Of a DNA stretch of 59,784 nucleotides, positions 1-8,548 are shown one piece after another. The notes under the pieces are model-generated. The model was not told the DNA's origin and did not search any database. It was given only the letters and a program-made list of their open reading frames with translations. Origin of the DNA: Sporosarcina sp. ACRSL. Lineage in GTDB: Bacteria > Bacillota > Bacilli > Bacillales_A > Planococcaceae. The stretch's first letter is position 1. Every line of letters begins with the position of its first letter. The position numbers and the translations under genes were made by a program. Where the stretch lies: the NCBI RefSeq assembly GCF_022346605.1, contig NZ_JAKRNT010000017.1, forward strand, positions 1 through 59,784, given 5' to 3'.

Positions 1-528
1 TCAGCTGGAGTTTCTGCATCTTCATCAGCTGGAGTTTCTGCATCTTCATCAGCTGGAGTTTCTGCATCTTCATCAGCTGGAGTTTCTGCATCTTCATCAG
101 CTGGAGTTTCTGCATCTTCATCAGCTGGAGTTTCTGCATCTTCGTCAGCCGGAGTTTCTTCATCTTCGTCAGCCGGAGTTTCTTCATCTTCGTCAGCCGG
201 AGTTTCTTCATCTTCTTCGTCAGCTGGAGTTTCTGCATCTTCATCAGCTGGAGTTTCTGCATCTTCGTCAGCCGGAGTTTCTGCATCTTCGTCAGCCGGA
301 GTTTCTGCATCTTCGTCAGCCGGAGTTTCTGCATCTTCGTCAGCTGGAGTTTCTGCATCTTCTTCATCAGCTGGAGTTTCTGCATCTTCTTCGTCAGCCG
401 GAGTTTCTGCATCTTCTTCATCAGCCGGAGTTTCTGCATCTTCTTCATCAGCTGGAGTTTCTGCATCTTCTTCGTCAGCCGGAGTTTCTACTTCTTCCTC
501 ATCAGCTGGAGCTTCTGCATCCTCTTCG
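1..528 (-). repeat. Coding tandem repeat, 24/27-bp units
   Basis: Twenty-one consecutive units begin TCAGC(T/C)GGAG on the plus strand. Fourteen are 24 bp and seven are 27 bp, the longer form carrying an extra TCT codon complement. All lengths are multiples of three, so the minus-strand frame is kept. The unit encodes DEDAETPA, or DEEDAETPA in the 27-bp form. The five units nearest the window edge are identical, while units near 475-528 are diverged, as expected from slippage-driven expansion. Confidence 0.95.
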
Positions 529-935
529 CCATCAGTTGCATCTTCGTCATCTGAATCGACGTCTTCATCACCTTGTTCATCTGAATCTTGATCTTCATCT
601 ACAGGTACATCTGTATTTTCGTCATCTTCATTAGGTGTATCCGTTGTGTCGTCTTCATCCGTAGAATCATCCAAATCATCTTCCACGGCCACCAAGTCTT
701 TATTTTTTGCGATAGCACTTATGATTTTACCTTTTCCAGGTCCACCCGGAATGCTTGTTGCATAATAGGAAACCTTTTGACCGTGATTTTTAAATTCTTT
801 TTCTTCACCATTTTCAGCTGCTGCAGCCGCACCGCCTGCACCGAAAATAGCAGCAGTTATCATTGACGTGGACATGACAAACGGTAAAATCTTTTTGTTT
901 GTCTTCTTCTCTTGTGGATTCGTTTCTTTAACCAA
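1..935 (-). CDS. Secreted acidic repeat protein, 3' end outside window
   Basis: The frame is open from a TTG at 935 to the window edge, so about 311 codons of the N-terminal part are visible. The TTG follows an AAGGGAG ribosome site 11 bases upstream; an ATG nearer to it runs into a stop after four codons. The N-terminus has lysines, then a hydrophobic stretch (ILPFVMSTSMITAAIFGAG) ending in alanines, which reads as a signal peptide. A short segment with GGPGKGK follows, then an Asp/Glu-rich linker and at least 21 repeats of eight or nine residues (DEDAETPA or DEEDAETPA). It is very acidic and probably an extended, surface-exposed or secreted stalk. No family was recognised. The C-terminus, where a wall anchor or enzyme domain could sit, is not in the window. 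Confidence 0.8.
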   Translation of the reverse strand, partial: MVKETNPQEKKTNKKILPFVMSTSMITAAIFGAGGAAAAAENGEEKEFKNHGQKVSYYATSIPGGPGKGKIISAIAKNKDLVAVEDDLDDSTDEDDTTDTPNEDDENTDVPVDEDQDSDEQGDEDVDSDDEDATDGEEDAEAPADEEEVETPADEEDAETPADEEDAETPADEEDAETPADEEDAETPADEEDAETPADEDAETPADEDAETPADEDAETPADEDAETPADEDAETPADEEDEETPADEDEETPADEDEETPADEDAETPADEDAETPADEDAETPADEDAETPADEDAETPADEDAETPA

Positions 936-1280
936 GATTCATCCAACTCCCTTTTTTTGATGTTTTACCCTCGACTACTCAATCATGAAGCGCATACAAC
1001 ACTCACTCTTTTAAGTCGTTATGTATATCCGCCTCCTTCTCAAGCTCAAGTGTTGGGACAGTGGTTTATTATTCGTGCTCTCATCCGAATAATGTAGCAG
1101 CGCCCCGAACTGCTAGTACCAACAATACCAAATAAAAATAACAATAGTGTGACAATAAAATAACAAGTATTCATGGAAATATTAACCTTTGTAACACTGA
1201 AAAGATGAGAAAAATACAAAAAGAGGGTTTAATCTAATCGATTCGACCCTCTGATAATCCATTTTATTCCTATGTCGAAA

Positions 1281-1328
1281 ATGTCGAAAAAGTGGCCTTG
1301 CATACGTACCCTATTACTTTTTCGACAT
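1281..1328. repeat. 13-bp perfect inverted repeat
   Basis: ATGTCGAAAAAGT at 1281-1293 and its exact complement at 1316-1328 flank a 22-base loop. There is no T-run, so it is not a classical terminator. A weaker 7-bp repeat (AGAGGGT/ACCCTCT) lies at 1223-1253. Both are in the 575-base gap between two minus-strand genes. Apart from these, the terminator at 1431-1464 and presumably the promoter of the acidic repeat protein, I see nothing else in this gap. Confidence 0.6.
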
Positions 1329-1430
1329 CTTTATTGAATGGTCTGAAGGGTCCAAGCTTCATATATTTCTAAATATTACAGACAGGTAAAATATTGTAGA
1401 TAATTCATTAAGAATGTATAAAATAAATGA

Positions 1431-1464
1431 AAAAGCCAACCATATTAGTCTTTGGTTGGCTTTT
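1431..1464. terminator. Terminator of the VOC gene; relic of the 146-bp element
   Basis: AAAAGCCAACCA (1431-1442) pairs perfectly with TGGTTGGCTTTT (1453-1464). It lies just downstream of the minus-strand gene ending at 1511 and has A and T runs for both directions. The following TCTGTATTTATATT and AAATGTGTG (to about 1495) resemble the right half of the 146-bp element seen complete at 37762-37907, so this may be a decayed copy. Confidence 0.75.
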
Positions 1465-1510
1465 ATCTGTATTTATATTACTTCTCTTGAATAAATGTGT
1501 GCTCTAGTTA

Positions 1511-1894
1511 TTAATTATTGCAGATCATTAATACATTACCATCTGGATCTTCAAAGTTGAAATAGGCAAAGTCACCAATCCGCTCAATTTCTCTAACAAT
1601 TGTTATCCCTTTATTCTTGATAAAATCGTAAGCTTCATCAATAACCTCAACGAAGAAATTAAATAAGACATGATTGAAAGGCTTTAATGTAAAGCCTGGA
1701 TCAAAAGAGTGATCGTCCAATGTGAGTCCAGTTTCAGATGTAACAGGGATGTTGTAAACAGGGGAGGCAACGTCTTCTTTTGAAAAAGGCAGTCCAAGTA
1801 GATTGCTATACCATTCCGCTGATTTTTCCAAGTTGCTGACGTGAATAAAAACGTTGTTCACCTTGCAGGCGATGGGGGAAGCGATTGAGTTCAT
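1511..1894 (-). CDS. VOC (glyoxalase/dioxygenase superfamily) protein
   Basis: This 127-residue protein has the vicinal-oxygen-chelate fold. An N-terminal strand (VNNVFIHVSNLEKSAEWYSNLLGLPF) is typical of the first beta-alpha-beta module, and the C-terminal FEDPDGNVLMI is the usual closing motif. Single-module VOC proteins act as metal-dependent lyases, isomerases or small-molecule binding resistance proteins; the substrate cannot be told here. ATG 1894 follows AAGGAGTG by eight bases. It stands alone with its own terminator. Confidence in the family is high and in any specific function low. Confidence 0.8.
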   Translation of the reverse strand: MNSIASPIACKVNNVFIHVSNLEKSAEWYSNLLGLPFSKEDVASPVYNIPVTSETGLTLDDHSFDPGFTLKPFNHVLFNFFVEVIDEAYDFIKNKGITIVREIERIGDFAYFNFEDPDGNVLMICNN

Positions 1895-2199
1895 TACTAG
1901 TACACTCCTTTATTCATGGTACAGTAACAATTCAACAAATCCTCAGCATCTCCTTTTAACAATATGTAATTTTCCTTTCAATAGTAGGAATCTGTAGAAT
2001 GAGCCGTTTTTTAAATTTTATTATATTATCTATATTCTATGTATTTTAAATATTGAATAAAAGATAACGAAGGCTGGTAATTGAGAATAGCTTACTGAAT
2101 TAATGTTTGAATTTTCTTTTATTAATTTAGGGTAAATATTTCGAAATATTATCTGTACATATATTAGACAAGGGTTTATGACGAATTGGAGTGTATCGT

Positions 2200-2253
2200 T
2201 TGACAAAAATCTAGGTCTATATAATAATGAATATGTAATTAGAATTATTATAG
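2200..2253 (+). promoter_or_regulatory. ahpC promoter with PerR-like box
   Basis: TTGACA (2200-2205), a 17-base spacer and AATAAT (2223-2228) form a strong vegetative promoter. Just downstream, TTAGAATTATTATAG (2239-2253) matches the PerR consensus TTATAATNATTATAA at 12 of 14 defined positions. A box over the start site suits repression by metal-bound PerR and release by peroxide, as for Bacillus ahpC. The match is read from the sequence; PerR control is inferred. Confidence 0.75.
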
Positions 2254-2355
2254 TTAAGCAGTTACGAATACATAAAATTGTGGCTGCGGTTTAGGTTCAG
2301 ATGAAATGACCTAAACTAACTATGATGCAAAAACACATTTAGGAGGAGTTTTTTT

Positions 2356-2925
2356 ATGTCACTTATCGGAAAAGAAATACTACCATTCAAAGCACAAGCT
2401 TACAATAGCGGCACAGGTGAATTCATCGAGGTAACGGAAGAGAACCTAAAAGGTCAATGGAGCGTTGTTTGCTTCTACCCTGCAGACTTCACATTCGTTT
2501 GCCCGACTGAGCTTGGAGACCTTCAAGACCAATATGCAACTTTGAAAGAGCTTGGCGCTGAAGTTTACTCCGTTTCTACGGACACTCACTTTACACATAA
2601 AGCTTGGCACGATCATTCAGACGTGATCAGCAAACTTGAATATATTATGATCGGTGACCCTTCACAAACAATTTCACGCAACTTTGACGTACTTGACGAA
2701 GAAGCAGGTCTTGCACAACGCGGTACGTTCTTGATCGATCCAGACGGCGTTGTTCAAACAGTTGAAATCAATGCAGACGGTATCGGCCGTGACGCTAGCG
2801 TTCTTGTCGACAAACTAAAAGCTGCTCAATACGTACGTAACAACCCAGGTGAAGTTTGCCCTGCAAAATGGAAAGAAGGCGAAGAAACACTTAAGCCAAG
2901 CCTTGACCTTGTAGGTAAAATCTAA
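2356..2925 (+). CDS. ahpC: Alkyl hydroperoxide reductase C, typical 2-Cys peroxiredoxin
   Basis: AhpC reduces hydrogen peroxide, organic peroxides and peroxynitrite in the cytosol and is recycled by AhpF. The 189-residue length is normal. The peroxidatic cysteine is C49 in FTFVCPTE and the resolving cysteine is C168 in GEVCPAKW, which places it in the AhpC/Prx1 class. ATG 2356 follows GGAGGAG. The gene has a strong promoter with a PerR-like box upstream and a strong terminator downstream, so it is probably transcribed mostly alone and at high level, with its partner ahpF 237 bases further on. Confidence 0.97.
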   Translation: MSLIGKEILPFKAQAYNSGTGEFIEVTEENLKGQWSVVCFYPADFTFVCPTELGDLQDQYATLKELGAEVYSVSTDTHFTHKAWHDHSDVISKLEYIMIGDPSQTISRNFDVLDEEAGLAQRGTFLIDPDGVVQTVEINADGIGRDASVLVDKLKAAQYVRNNPGEVCPAKWKEGEETLKPSLDLVGKI

Positions 2926-2949
2926 TTTCCCAATAACCAAAACGGGGAC

Positions 2950-2990
2950 GGGCCCCCTACCTCTTGTGGGATAGGGGGCCCTTTCTTTTA
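2950..2990 (+). terminator. ahpC terminator
   Basis: GGGCCCCCTA (2950-2959) pairs with TAGGGGGCCC (2972-2981), with a 12-base loop, followed by TTTCTTTTA. It is one of the most stable hairpins in the window and separates ahpC from ahpF. Confidence 0.9.
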
Positions 2991-3000
2991 TAAAAGTATT

Positions 3001-3124
3001 CGGCAGATGTCTTAGATGTTGAATTGAATTAAGGAACGCGATCTAAGTGCGCGACGTCCTGTCGCAACGATCGCATGATCCGCATCGTGCGGGCCTCAAT
3101 TCAACATCTAAGGCAGTTATGCCG
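3001..3124. repeat. Large stem-loop element between ahpC and ahpF
   Basis: CGGCA (3001-3005) pairs with TGCCG (3120-3124), and TTAGATGTTGAATTGA (3012-3027) pairs perfectly with its complement at 3096-3111. The 68-base loop is G+C-rich and holds smaller hairpins such as GCGACGTCCTGTCGC. No T-run follows, so it is not a simple terminator. It lies 38 bases before the ahpF start and could be a dispersed structured repeat or an RNA that affects ahpF expression. Confidence 0.65.
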
Positions 3125-3162
3125 AGTTCTAGAGGTAAAGTACAAGATAAGGAGTAGATTAC

Positions 3163-4689
3163 ATGTTAGACGCAGATATAAAACAACAATTAGCCCAATA
3201 TCTTGAATTGATGGAGGGCGATGTCCTTCTAAAAGTGAGCGCGGGATCTGATAAAGTATCGCGTGAAATGCTAGAACTTGTGGATGAACTTGCAACAATG
3301 TCATCCCACATCAAAGTGGAGCATGCCGAGTTGGAAAGAACGCCTAGCTTTAGTGTTAACCGCCCTGTTGAAGAAACGGGCATAGTGTTCGCAGGTATTC
3401 CTCTAGGACATGAATTCACTTCATTGGTCCTTGCTTTATTGCAAGTGAGCGGTCGAGCTCCAAAAGTCGATGAGAAAGTGATTGACCAAGTGAAAAAAAT
3501 CGAGGACAAGCTCCATTTTGAATCATATATTAGCTTAAGCTGCCAAAACTGTCCGGAAGTTGTACAAGCGCTGAACTTGATGACGGTGTTGAACCCTAAT
3601 GTTACACATACGATGATTGACGGTGCAGCTTATAAAGAAGAAGTTGAAAGCAAAAATATTCTCGCTGTCCCAACCGTTTACTTGAATGGGGAACCGTTTA
3701 CGAACGGCCGTAAGACAGTCGAAGAAATTCTTGCAGAACTCGGAAGCGCTCCAGATGCATCTGAATTCGAAGACAAAGAACCTTATGACGTACTTGTCGT
3801 CGGTGGCGGTCCAGCTGGGGCAAGTGCGGCAATTTACGCGGCACGTAAAGGGATTCGCACAGGTATCGTTGCAGAACGTTTCGGCGGTCAGATTTTGGAT
3901 ACAGCTGCGATCGAAAACTTCATTAGTGTGAAACACACGGAAGGCCCTAAACTTGCTTCGAGCCTTGAAGAGCACGTAAAAGACTATAATGTCGACATTA
4001 TGAACTTGCAGCGCGCGAAGCGCCTGGAAAAGAAAGACATGATTGAAATCGAATTGGAAAACGGGGCTGTTCTGAAAAGTAAATCCGTTATCCTTTCAAC
4101 AGGGGCACGCTGGCGCAATATCGGCGTACCGGGCGAAGCTGAATTCAAAAACAAAGGTGTCGCGTACTGCCCGCACTGTGACGGTCCTTTATTCGCAGGC
4201 AAAGACGTTGCGGTCGTTGGCGGCGGAAACTCCGGCGTTGAGGCGGCAATTGATCTTGCGGGAATCACGAACCACGTAACGGTGATTGAATTTGGAACTG
4301 AATTGAAAGCTGATTCTGTTTTACAAGACCGTTTGCACAGCTTAAAGAATGTAACTGTCGTGACGAATGCTCAAACGAAAGAGATTACCGGTACGGATAA
4401 AGTGAACGGTATCACTTACGTTGACCGTGAAACAGGCGAAGAAACACACGTCGAACTAGCTGGCGTATTCATCCAAATCGGCCTTGTGCCGAATACGGAT
4501 TGGCTAGGTGACGCAGTGGAGCGCAATAAGTTCGGCGAAATCGTTGTCGACAAGCGTGGCGCAACGAACGTCCCTGGTGTATTTGCTGCGGGAGACTGCA
4601 CAGATAGTGCGTTTAAGCAAATCATCATCTCAATGGGATCTGGCGCAACTGCTTCATTAGCAGCGTTTGATTATCTCGTAAGAAGTTAA
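3163..4689 (+). CDS. ahpF: Alkyl hydroperoxide reductase F, AhpC-recycling flavoprotein
   Basis: AhpF takes electrons from NADH through FAD and two disulfides to re-reduce AhpC. The 508 residues match full-length AhpF. Residues 1-200 form the tandem thioredoxin-fold domain with redox pair C127/C130 (SCQNC). A thioredoxin-reductase-like part follows: FAD-binding VVGGGPAGA near 212-220, active-site CPHC at 336-339 and NADH-binding [10 protein letters not shown] near 351-360. The N-terminal domain separates it from ordinary TrxB. ATG 3163 follows AAGGAG. The start of the gene lies behind the stem-loop element at 3001-3124. Confidence 0.96.
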   Translation: MLDADIKQQLAQYLELMEGDVLLKVSAGSDKVSREMLELVDELATMSSHIKVEHAELERTPSFSVNRPVEETGIVFAGIPLGHEFTSLVLALLQVSGRAPKVDEKVIDQVKKIEDKLHFESYISLSCQNCPEVVQALNLMTVLNPNVTHTMIDGAAYKEEVESKNILAVPTVYLNGEPFTNGRKTVEEILAELGSAPDASEFEDKEPYDVLVVGGGPAGASAAIYAARKGIRTGIVAERFGGQILDTAAIENFISVKHTEGPKLASSLEEHVKDYNVDIMNLQRAKRLEKKDMIEIELENGAVLKSKSVILSTGARWRNIGVPGEAEFKNKGVAYCPHCDGPLFAGKDVAVVGGGNSGVEAAIDLAGITNHVTVIEFGTELKADSVLQDRLHSLKNVTVVTNAQTKEITGTDKVNGITYVDRETGEETHVELAGVFIQIGLVPNTDWLGDAVERNKFGEIVVDKRGATNVPGVFAAGDCTDSAFKQIIISMGSGATASLAAFDYLVRS

Positions 4690-4725
4690 TTAATTTTAAG
4701 GCAAAAACACGATAAATAGGGATAT

Positions 4726-4845
4726 CCTCAGCCTGATTGAAAACGCTTGTCAGCCTAGGAGCGAAGACGCGAATAGAACTTGAGTTCATGAGCGGACGAG
4801 CGACACAAGCAACAACGGATGCGAGCGTTTGCCAACAGGCTGAGA
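4726..4845. repeat. Large stem-loop element downstream of ahpF
   Basis: CTCAGCCTG (4727-4735) pairs with CAGGCTGAG (4836-4844), and inside it AAACGCT (4741-4747) pairs with AGCGTTT (4824-4830). The loop is purine-rich with recurring GCGA and ACGCG words. It is organised like the element at 3001-3124 but I see no clear sequence identity. It directly precedes a normal terminator, so it would be part of the ahpF 3' untranslated region. Confidence 0.6.
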
Positions 4846-4880
4846 GGAACAGGTCTATTAATGGACCTGTTCCTTTTTTG
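4846..4880 (+). terminator. ahpF terminator
   Basis: GGAACAGGTC (4846-4855) pairs perfectly with GACCTGTTCC (4864-4873) and is followed by TTTTTTG. The remaining bases to 5025 hold the promoter region of the next gene, where only a weak TAGGAT -10-like box at 4988-4993 is visible. Confidence 0.9.
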
Positions 4881-5025
4881 TATTGCTATTTTCTTAGGAA
4901 TTCCTTCTTGTTGTAAAATCCTATTTTTGATGGTCTGGAAGGACTCTTTTACAGATTTTCTGTTTAACATACGCACTGTAGTGAAATAGGATAGTATCAA
5001 TCATTACTAGAGGAGTGTGTGGAAA

Positions 5026-5655
5026 ATGAAAAAATGGATATGGACAACTATGATTCTCACATGTGTTTTTATTTTAGCGGCATGCTCCGATGAAATGAAT
5101 GAGCCGACCCCGGCTACTCAAGTGGAAGGGTCGCTGCCTGATGTTGACGAAAATGATGAGAATACGACGGAGCCCGCTGAAGAAGAGGAAGTAGTGGAGG
5201 ATGGCTTCTTGCCTGTGACAGTTAATCTAAAAGATAGCGATGGAAATTCGGTCGGAACAGTGGAATTAATTGAGGAAGAGGAATCGCTGCGAATCGTGGT
5301 GGACGCCGAAAATCTACCTGAGGGAACTCATGGCTTTCACTTCCACGAAAAAGGAGTCTGTGAAGCTCCGGACTTTGAATCGGCAGGTGGCCACTTCAAC
5401 CCGACAGGAGCTAGCCATGGATTTGAGCATGAGGACGGGTCGCATGCCGGAGACTTACCAAATCTCGAAGTGGGTCCGGATGGAACGGTGAAGGAAGAGT
5501 TCTTCGTTGAAAACCTTACATTGTTGGCAGGAGAGGAAAATTCATTATTCCATGAAGGCGGCACATCCCTCATTATCCACGCGGAAGCAGACGATGGAAA
5601 AACTCAGCCCTCCGGCAACTCCGGTGACCGGATTGCTTGCGGAGTTGTAGAATAA
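5026..5655 (+). CDS. sodC: Lipoprotein Cu/Zn superoxide dismutase
   Basis: This extracytoplasmic SodC should convert superoxide to peroxide outside the membrane. The start is ATG 5026, ten bases from AGGAG; GTG 5017 touches that site. A lipoprotein signal ends at LAAC (C20). An acidic linker leads to the SOD fold: FHFH (two copper histidines), GGHFNP (bridging histidine), SHGFEH, SHAGD (zinc His and Asp), then LIIHAE (fourth copper histidine) and GDRIACGVV. Both disulfide cysteines (GVC and ACG) are present. All metal ligands appear intact, unlike Bacillus subtilis YojM, where copper ligands are reported lost, so activity is likely. It stands beside the peroxide genes but as its own unit. Confidence 0.92.
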   Translation: MKKWIWTTMILTCVFILAACSDEMNEPTPATQVEGSLPDVDENDENTTEPAEEEEVVEDGFLPVTVNLKDSDGNSVGTVELIEEEESLRIVVDAENLPEGTHGFHFHEKGVCEAPDFESAGGHFNPTGASHGFEHEDGSHAGDLPNLEVGPDGTVKEEFFVENLTLLAGEENSLFHEGGTSLIIHAEADDGKTQPSGNSGDRIACGVVE

Positions 5656-5677
5656 TAAGGTTCACCAAATTGTATAG

Positions 5678-5719
5678 AAACACCTTCTTTACGAGGGCAA
5701 CCTTGTGAAGAAGGTGTTT
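5678..5719. terminator. Bidirectional terminator
   Basis: AAACACCTTCTT (5678-5689) pairs with AAGAAGGTGTTT (5708-5719). It lies between sodC and the convergent membrane gene ending at 5726, with A and T runs serving both. Confidence 0.85.
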
Positions 5720-5725
5720 TCTTTG

Positions 5726-6286
5726 TTAATGCGACCTGATGATCGCTTTGAGCTTGCGAAGAATGAGTAAGCTTAGTTCCATGAAAATCCAGCTATAAAG
5801 CAATGAGAAGGTGAAAATGAGAAGCAAGCTGACCAAATTGAAGGAAGATGAGACGGTAGGACCAAAGACGGGAAAGCCAAGCAAGTATAAGGGGATGCAA
5901 ATGCCAATACATAAGAGAAGGCCGTTCACCAGTACCACTTCGGGGCGCCTGTTAAGCTTGTAAAAGGACCAACCCAACCCTAACCCGAGCAATCCGGTTG
6001 TAAAGGGGAAGATCAGTAATTCGCTCGATTCGATGACGAACAGTAAAAGGATTGTTACGACATAAGTGAAAACACCGTAGCGAACGGAAATTAAGGAGAC
6101 GAGCATAATGGGGACGGTGGCGAAGGGACTGACGGCAAACCCGATGCCGGGCAGCAGTCCACCAGCTGATTGGAGTAAGGCGGCGAGTGCAGCCAACAAT
6201 GCGATAAACAGGAACTTTTTTGTTTGTGGCCATCGATTTAGCCTTTGGTGAATGTACTTTGGATTGGATGGGAGTGAGGGAAGCAT
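5726..6286 (-). CDS. Polytopic membrane protein, ECF S-component-like
   Basis: The protein has 186 residues with about five or six membrane segments after a basic N-terminus. The stretch FIALLAALAALLQSAGGLLPG with following glycines and a basic-Gly loop (SVRYGVF) resembles substrate-binding (S) components of energy-coupling-factor transporters or DUF2232-like proteins, but no diagnostic ligand motif is seen. ATG 6286 follows AAAGGAG. No ECF ATPase or T-component genes are nearby, so it would have to share a general ECF module. The function is not established. Confidence 0.7.
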   Translation of the reverse strand: MLPSLPSNPKYIHQRLNRWPQTKKFLFIALLAALAALLQSAGGLLPGIGFAVSPFATVPIMLVSLISVRYGVFTYVVTILLLFVIESSELLIFPFTTGLLGLGLGWSFYKLNRRPEVVLVNGLLLCIGICIPLYLLGFPVFGPTVSSSFNLVSLLLIFTFSLLYSWIFMELSLLILRKLKAIIRSH

Positions 6287-6392
6287 GATTTCTCTCCTTT
6301 ACTAGTTGTCCGTGACACGTATTCCTCTAGTCTATTTGGAAGGACCGAATTCCGTGAGGGTTCCGATGTATAAGAGATTTATAGAAACACTC

Positions 6393-6421
6393 TTGCTTTA
6401 TTTGAATTGATTGTTTATTAT
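6393..6421 (+). promoter_or_regulatory. Likely promoter of the TetR/acyl-CoA operon
   Basis: TTGCTT (6393-6398), a 17-base spacer and TATTAT (6416-6421) lie just upstream of the TetR start. No clear TetR palindrome was found around it. Confidence 0.45.
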
Positions 6422-6442
6422 AAAAACTGAGAGGTGATTCAT

Positions 6443-7039
6443 ATGTCAGAAATGAGTGCAGCGAGCACGTTAACGAAGAAAGGGGAGAAAACTCGCCAGC
6501 ATCTTTTGTCGGTTGCGGAGGAAGTGTTTGGGGTGAAGGGGTACTTCAATGCTTCTATCGTAGATATTACGCAACAGGCAAAGGTGGCGCAGGGGACGTT
6601 CTATAATTATTTTCCTTCGAAGCAGGCTATTTTTGAGGAGCTTGTCCGAAATATGAGCCATAGTTTCCGAAGTGAAATCCGGGAGGCAATCAAGTCGGCG
6701 AGTAGTTTTGAAGAATCACAGCGTATCGGCTTCAGAACATTCTTTTCTTACGTCAAAAGTCACCGGAATTTGTATAGTATCGTTCAGCAAGTTGTGCTCG
6801 TCGATGAGGAACTGTATAGATGGTATTATGATCGTCTCGCATCCGGGTACATAAAAGGGCTGGAGGAAGCGATTGGAAAAGAGGAGATTCAGAAATATGA
6901 CACCGAAACGATTGCCTACTGCCTAATGGGAATCAGCCAATTTCTAGGCATGCGCTGGGTGTATTGGGAAGACGAGCACGTTCCGGATCATGTGTTGGAG
7001 GATGCGATTGCCTTTATTTTTAATGGACTAAAGAAATAA
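6443..7039 (+). CDS. TetR/AcrR-family transcriptional regulator
   Basis: The N-terminal HTH (KGEKTRQHLLSVAEEVFGVKGYFNASIVDI, ending in TFYNYFPSKQAIFEEL) is the classical TetR DNA-binding domain. The rest is the helical ligand-binding domain with WVYWEDE near the C-terminus. ATG 6443 is six bases from GAGAGGTG; GTG 6434 lies inside that site. It is the first gene of a five-gene set whose other members handle acyl-CoA, so it probably senses an acyl-CoA or a related acid and represses its own operon. The ligand is inferred from context only. Confidence 0.9.
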   Translation: MSEMSAASTLTKKGEKTRQHLLSVAEEVFGVKGYFNASIVDITQQAKVAQGTFYNYFPSKQAIFEELVRNMSHSFRSEIREAIKSASSFEESQRIGFRTFFSYVKSHRNLYSIVQQVVLVDEELYRWYYDRLASGYIKGLEEAIGKEEIQKYDTETIAYCLMGISQFLGMRWVYWEDEHVPDHVLEDAIAFIFNGLKK

Positions 7040-7054
7040 AGAAGAGGTGTTGAA

Positions 7055-8548
7055 ATGAAGGGCATATCCGGTTGGATTGAAAAACGAGCCATGATTACAC
7101 CGAAGAGAGTTGCATTAATTGACGAACAACAGAGCCTTACGTATTTGGAAATGAATGAACGGATTGAGAATGCAGCTAGCATCATGCATTCGGTCTGCAG
7201 CATTCAAAAGGGTGATCGGATTGGGATACTTGCCGCAAATAGCATCGATTATATTATCACGCTATTTGCTGCAGCGAAGCTGAACGCAATTGTCGTGCCG
7301 CTCAATATCCGATTGACGGCGGATGAGCTTGCCTACCAAATAGCGGACAGTGGTCTCCGGACGCTCATTGTTGACGATGTGAATTATGATCGAGCTATTG
7401 AACTGAATGGAAGAATTCCTATGTGTCTATTGACATTCGACTCCCTTCAACAGACTGCGCCTCCATTAGCGGGGATCAACGAGCCTGATCCAGCGGCACC
7501 TTATATTATTTGCTACACATCGGGGACGACAGGCCGTCCGAAGGGAGCAGTGCTCACGCAAGAACATATGTTTTGGAATGCTGTCAACAATTCGTTAAGC
7601 CTTGATATTACTTCAAAAGATAACATTATCACCTTATTGCCGTTATTCCATATCGGTGGAATCGGACTGTTTACGTTCCCGGTCCTCATGGCGGGAGGAA
7701 CGGTCGTTGTGCCGAATCGTTTCGATCCAGATCAGGCATTGCAGATCATCGAAACACATCGGATTACAATCGTGATGGGTGTCCCTGCAATCCATGACGC
7801 AATCCGGAAATCCGCAAAGTTTGCTGATACGGATTTTTCCTCCGTCCGTTTCTTCTATAACGGAGGGGCACCGTGTCCGGAAGAGCTGATCCGTTTTTAT
7901 TTCCAAAAAGGAATCCGCTTCGGCCAAGGATACGGGTTGACCGAGACGTCCCCGACCGTATTTTTGCTTTCGGAAGAGGATTTCGAGCGGAAGATTGGTT
8001 CCATCGGTCAGCCGGTCATGTTCACGGATATTAGAATCGTGGACGAGGAAGGGAAGGACGTGCGGCGAGGTGATATCGGCGAGCTAATTGTGAAAGGGCC
8101 GAACGTCATCCGGGAGTATTGGAATTTGCCGGAAGCGACTGCACAATCGTTCCGTGACGGATGGTTTGCAACAGGCGATATGGTGACACAGGATGACGAA
8201 GGATTTGTATTCATTGCCGGACGGAAAAAAGAAATGATCATTTCGGGCGGGGAGAATATTTATCCGTTAGAAATCGAAAGGGTCCTGCATGAAATGGAGG
8301 AAGTGGATGAGGCGGCAGTGATTGGGATACCGCATGAGAGGTGGGGGGAAACACCGATTGCTTTTGTTGTCATGAAAAGCGGTTCCACACATACGGAAGA
8401 ACAGCTCCGTTCACATTGCGCGGATAAATTGGCTCGTTACAAAATCCCAAGCCAATTCATATTTGTAAGCGCTTTACCGAGAAATGCGACCGGCAAAATC
8501 GATAAAGCGGCATTAAGAAAATCTTACTCTGAAGAGGTGAAGTCATGA
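7055..8548 (+). CDS. AMP-forming acyl-CoA ligase
   Basis: This 497-residue ANL-superfamily enzyme activates a carboxylic acid with ATP and joins it to CoA. Motifs appear in order: YTSGTTGRPKG at 154-164 (P-loop), YGLTETSPT near 291, GWFATGDM near 368, the hinge GRKKEMIISGGENIYP near 390 and the catalytic lysine region RNATGKIDK near 479. It is closest to medium/long-chain fatty acid or aryl acid ligases; substrate choice cannot be read. It starts 15 bases after TetR, and its stop overlaps the start of the next gene (ATGA at 8545-8548), so translation is coupled. Confidence 0.93.
   Translation: MKGISGWIEKRAMITPKRVALIDEQQSLTYLEMNERIENAASIMHSVCSIQKGDRIGILAANSIDYIITLFAAAKLNAIVVPLNIRLTADELAYQIADSGLRTLIVDDVNYDRAIELNGRIPMCLLTFDSLQQTAPPLAGINEPDPAAPYIICYTSGTTGRPKGAVLTQEHMFWNAVNNSLSLDITSKDNIITLLPLFHIGGIGLFTFPVLMAGGTVVVPNRFDPDQALQIIETHRITIVMGVPAIHDAIRKSAKFADTDFSSVRFFYNGGAPCPEELIRFYFQKGIRFGQGYGLTETSPTVFLLSEEDFERKIGSIGQPVMFTDIRIVDEEGKDVRRGDIGELIVKGPNVIREYWNLPEATAQSFRDGWFATGDMVTQDDEGFVFIAGRKKEMIISGGENIYPLEIERVLHEMEEVDEAAVIGIPHERWGETPIAFVVMKSGSTHTEEQLRSHCADKLARYKIPSQFIFVSALPRNATGKIDKAALRKSYSEEVKS

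Noticed and set aside
1..528. CRISPR-like array
   Set aside because: Units are 24/27 bp, directly adjacent without spacers, and keep a minus-strand reading frame behind a signal peptide.
588..866. Plus-strand ORFs in the first kilobase
   Set aside because: They mirror the acidic repeat gene in another frame and have biased, cysteine- and isoleucine-rich translations.
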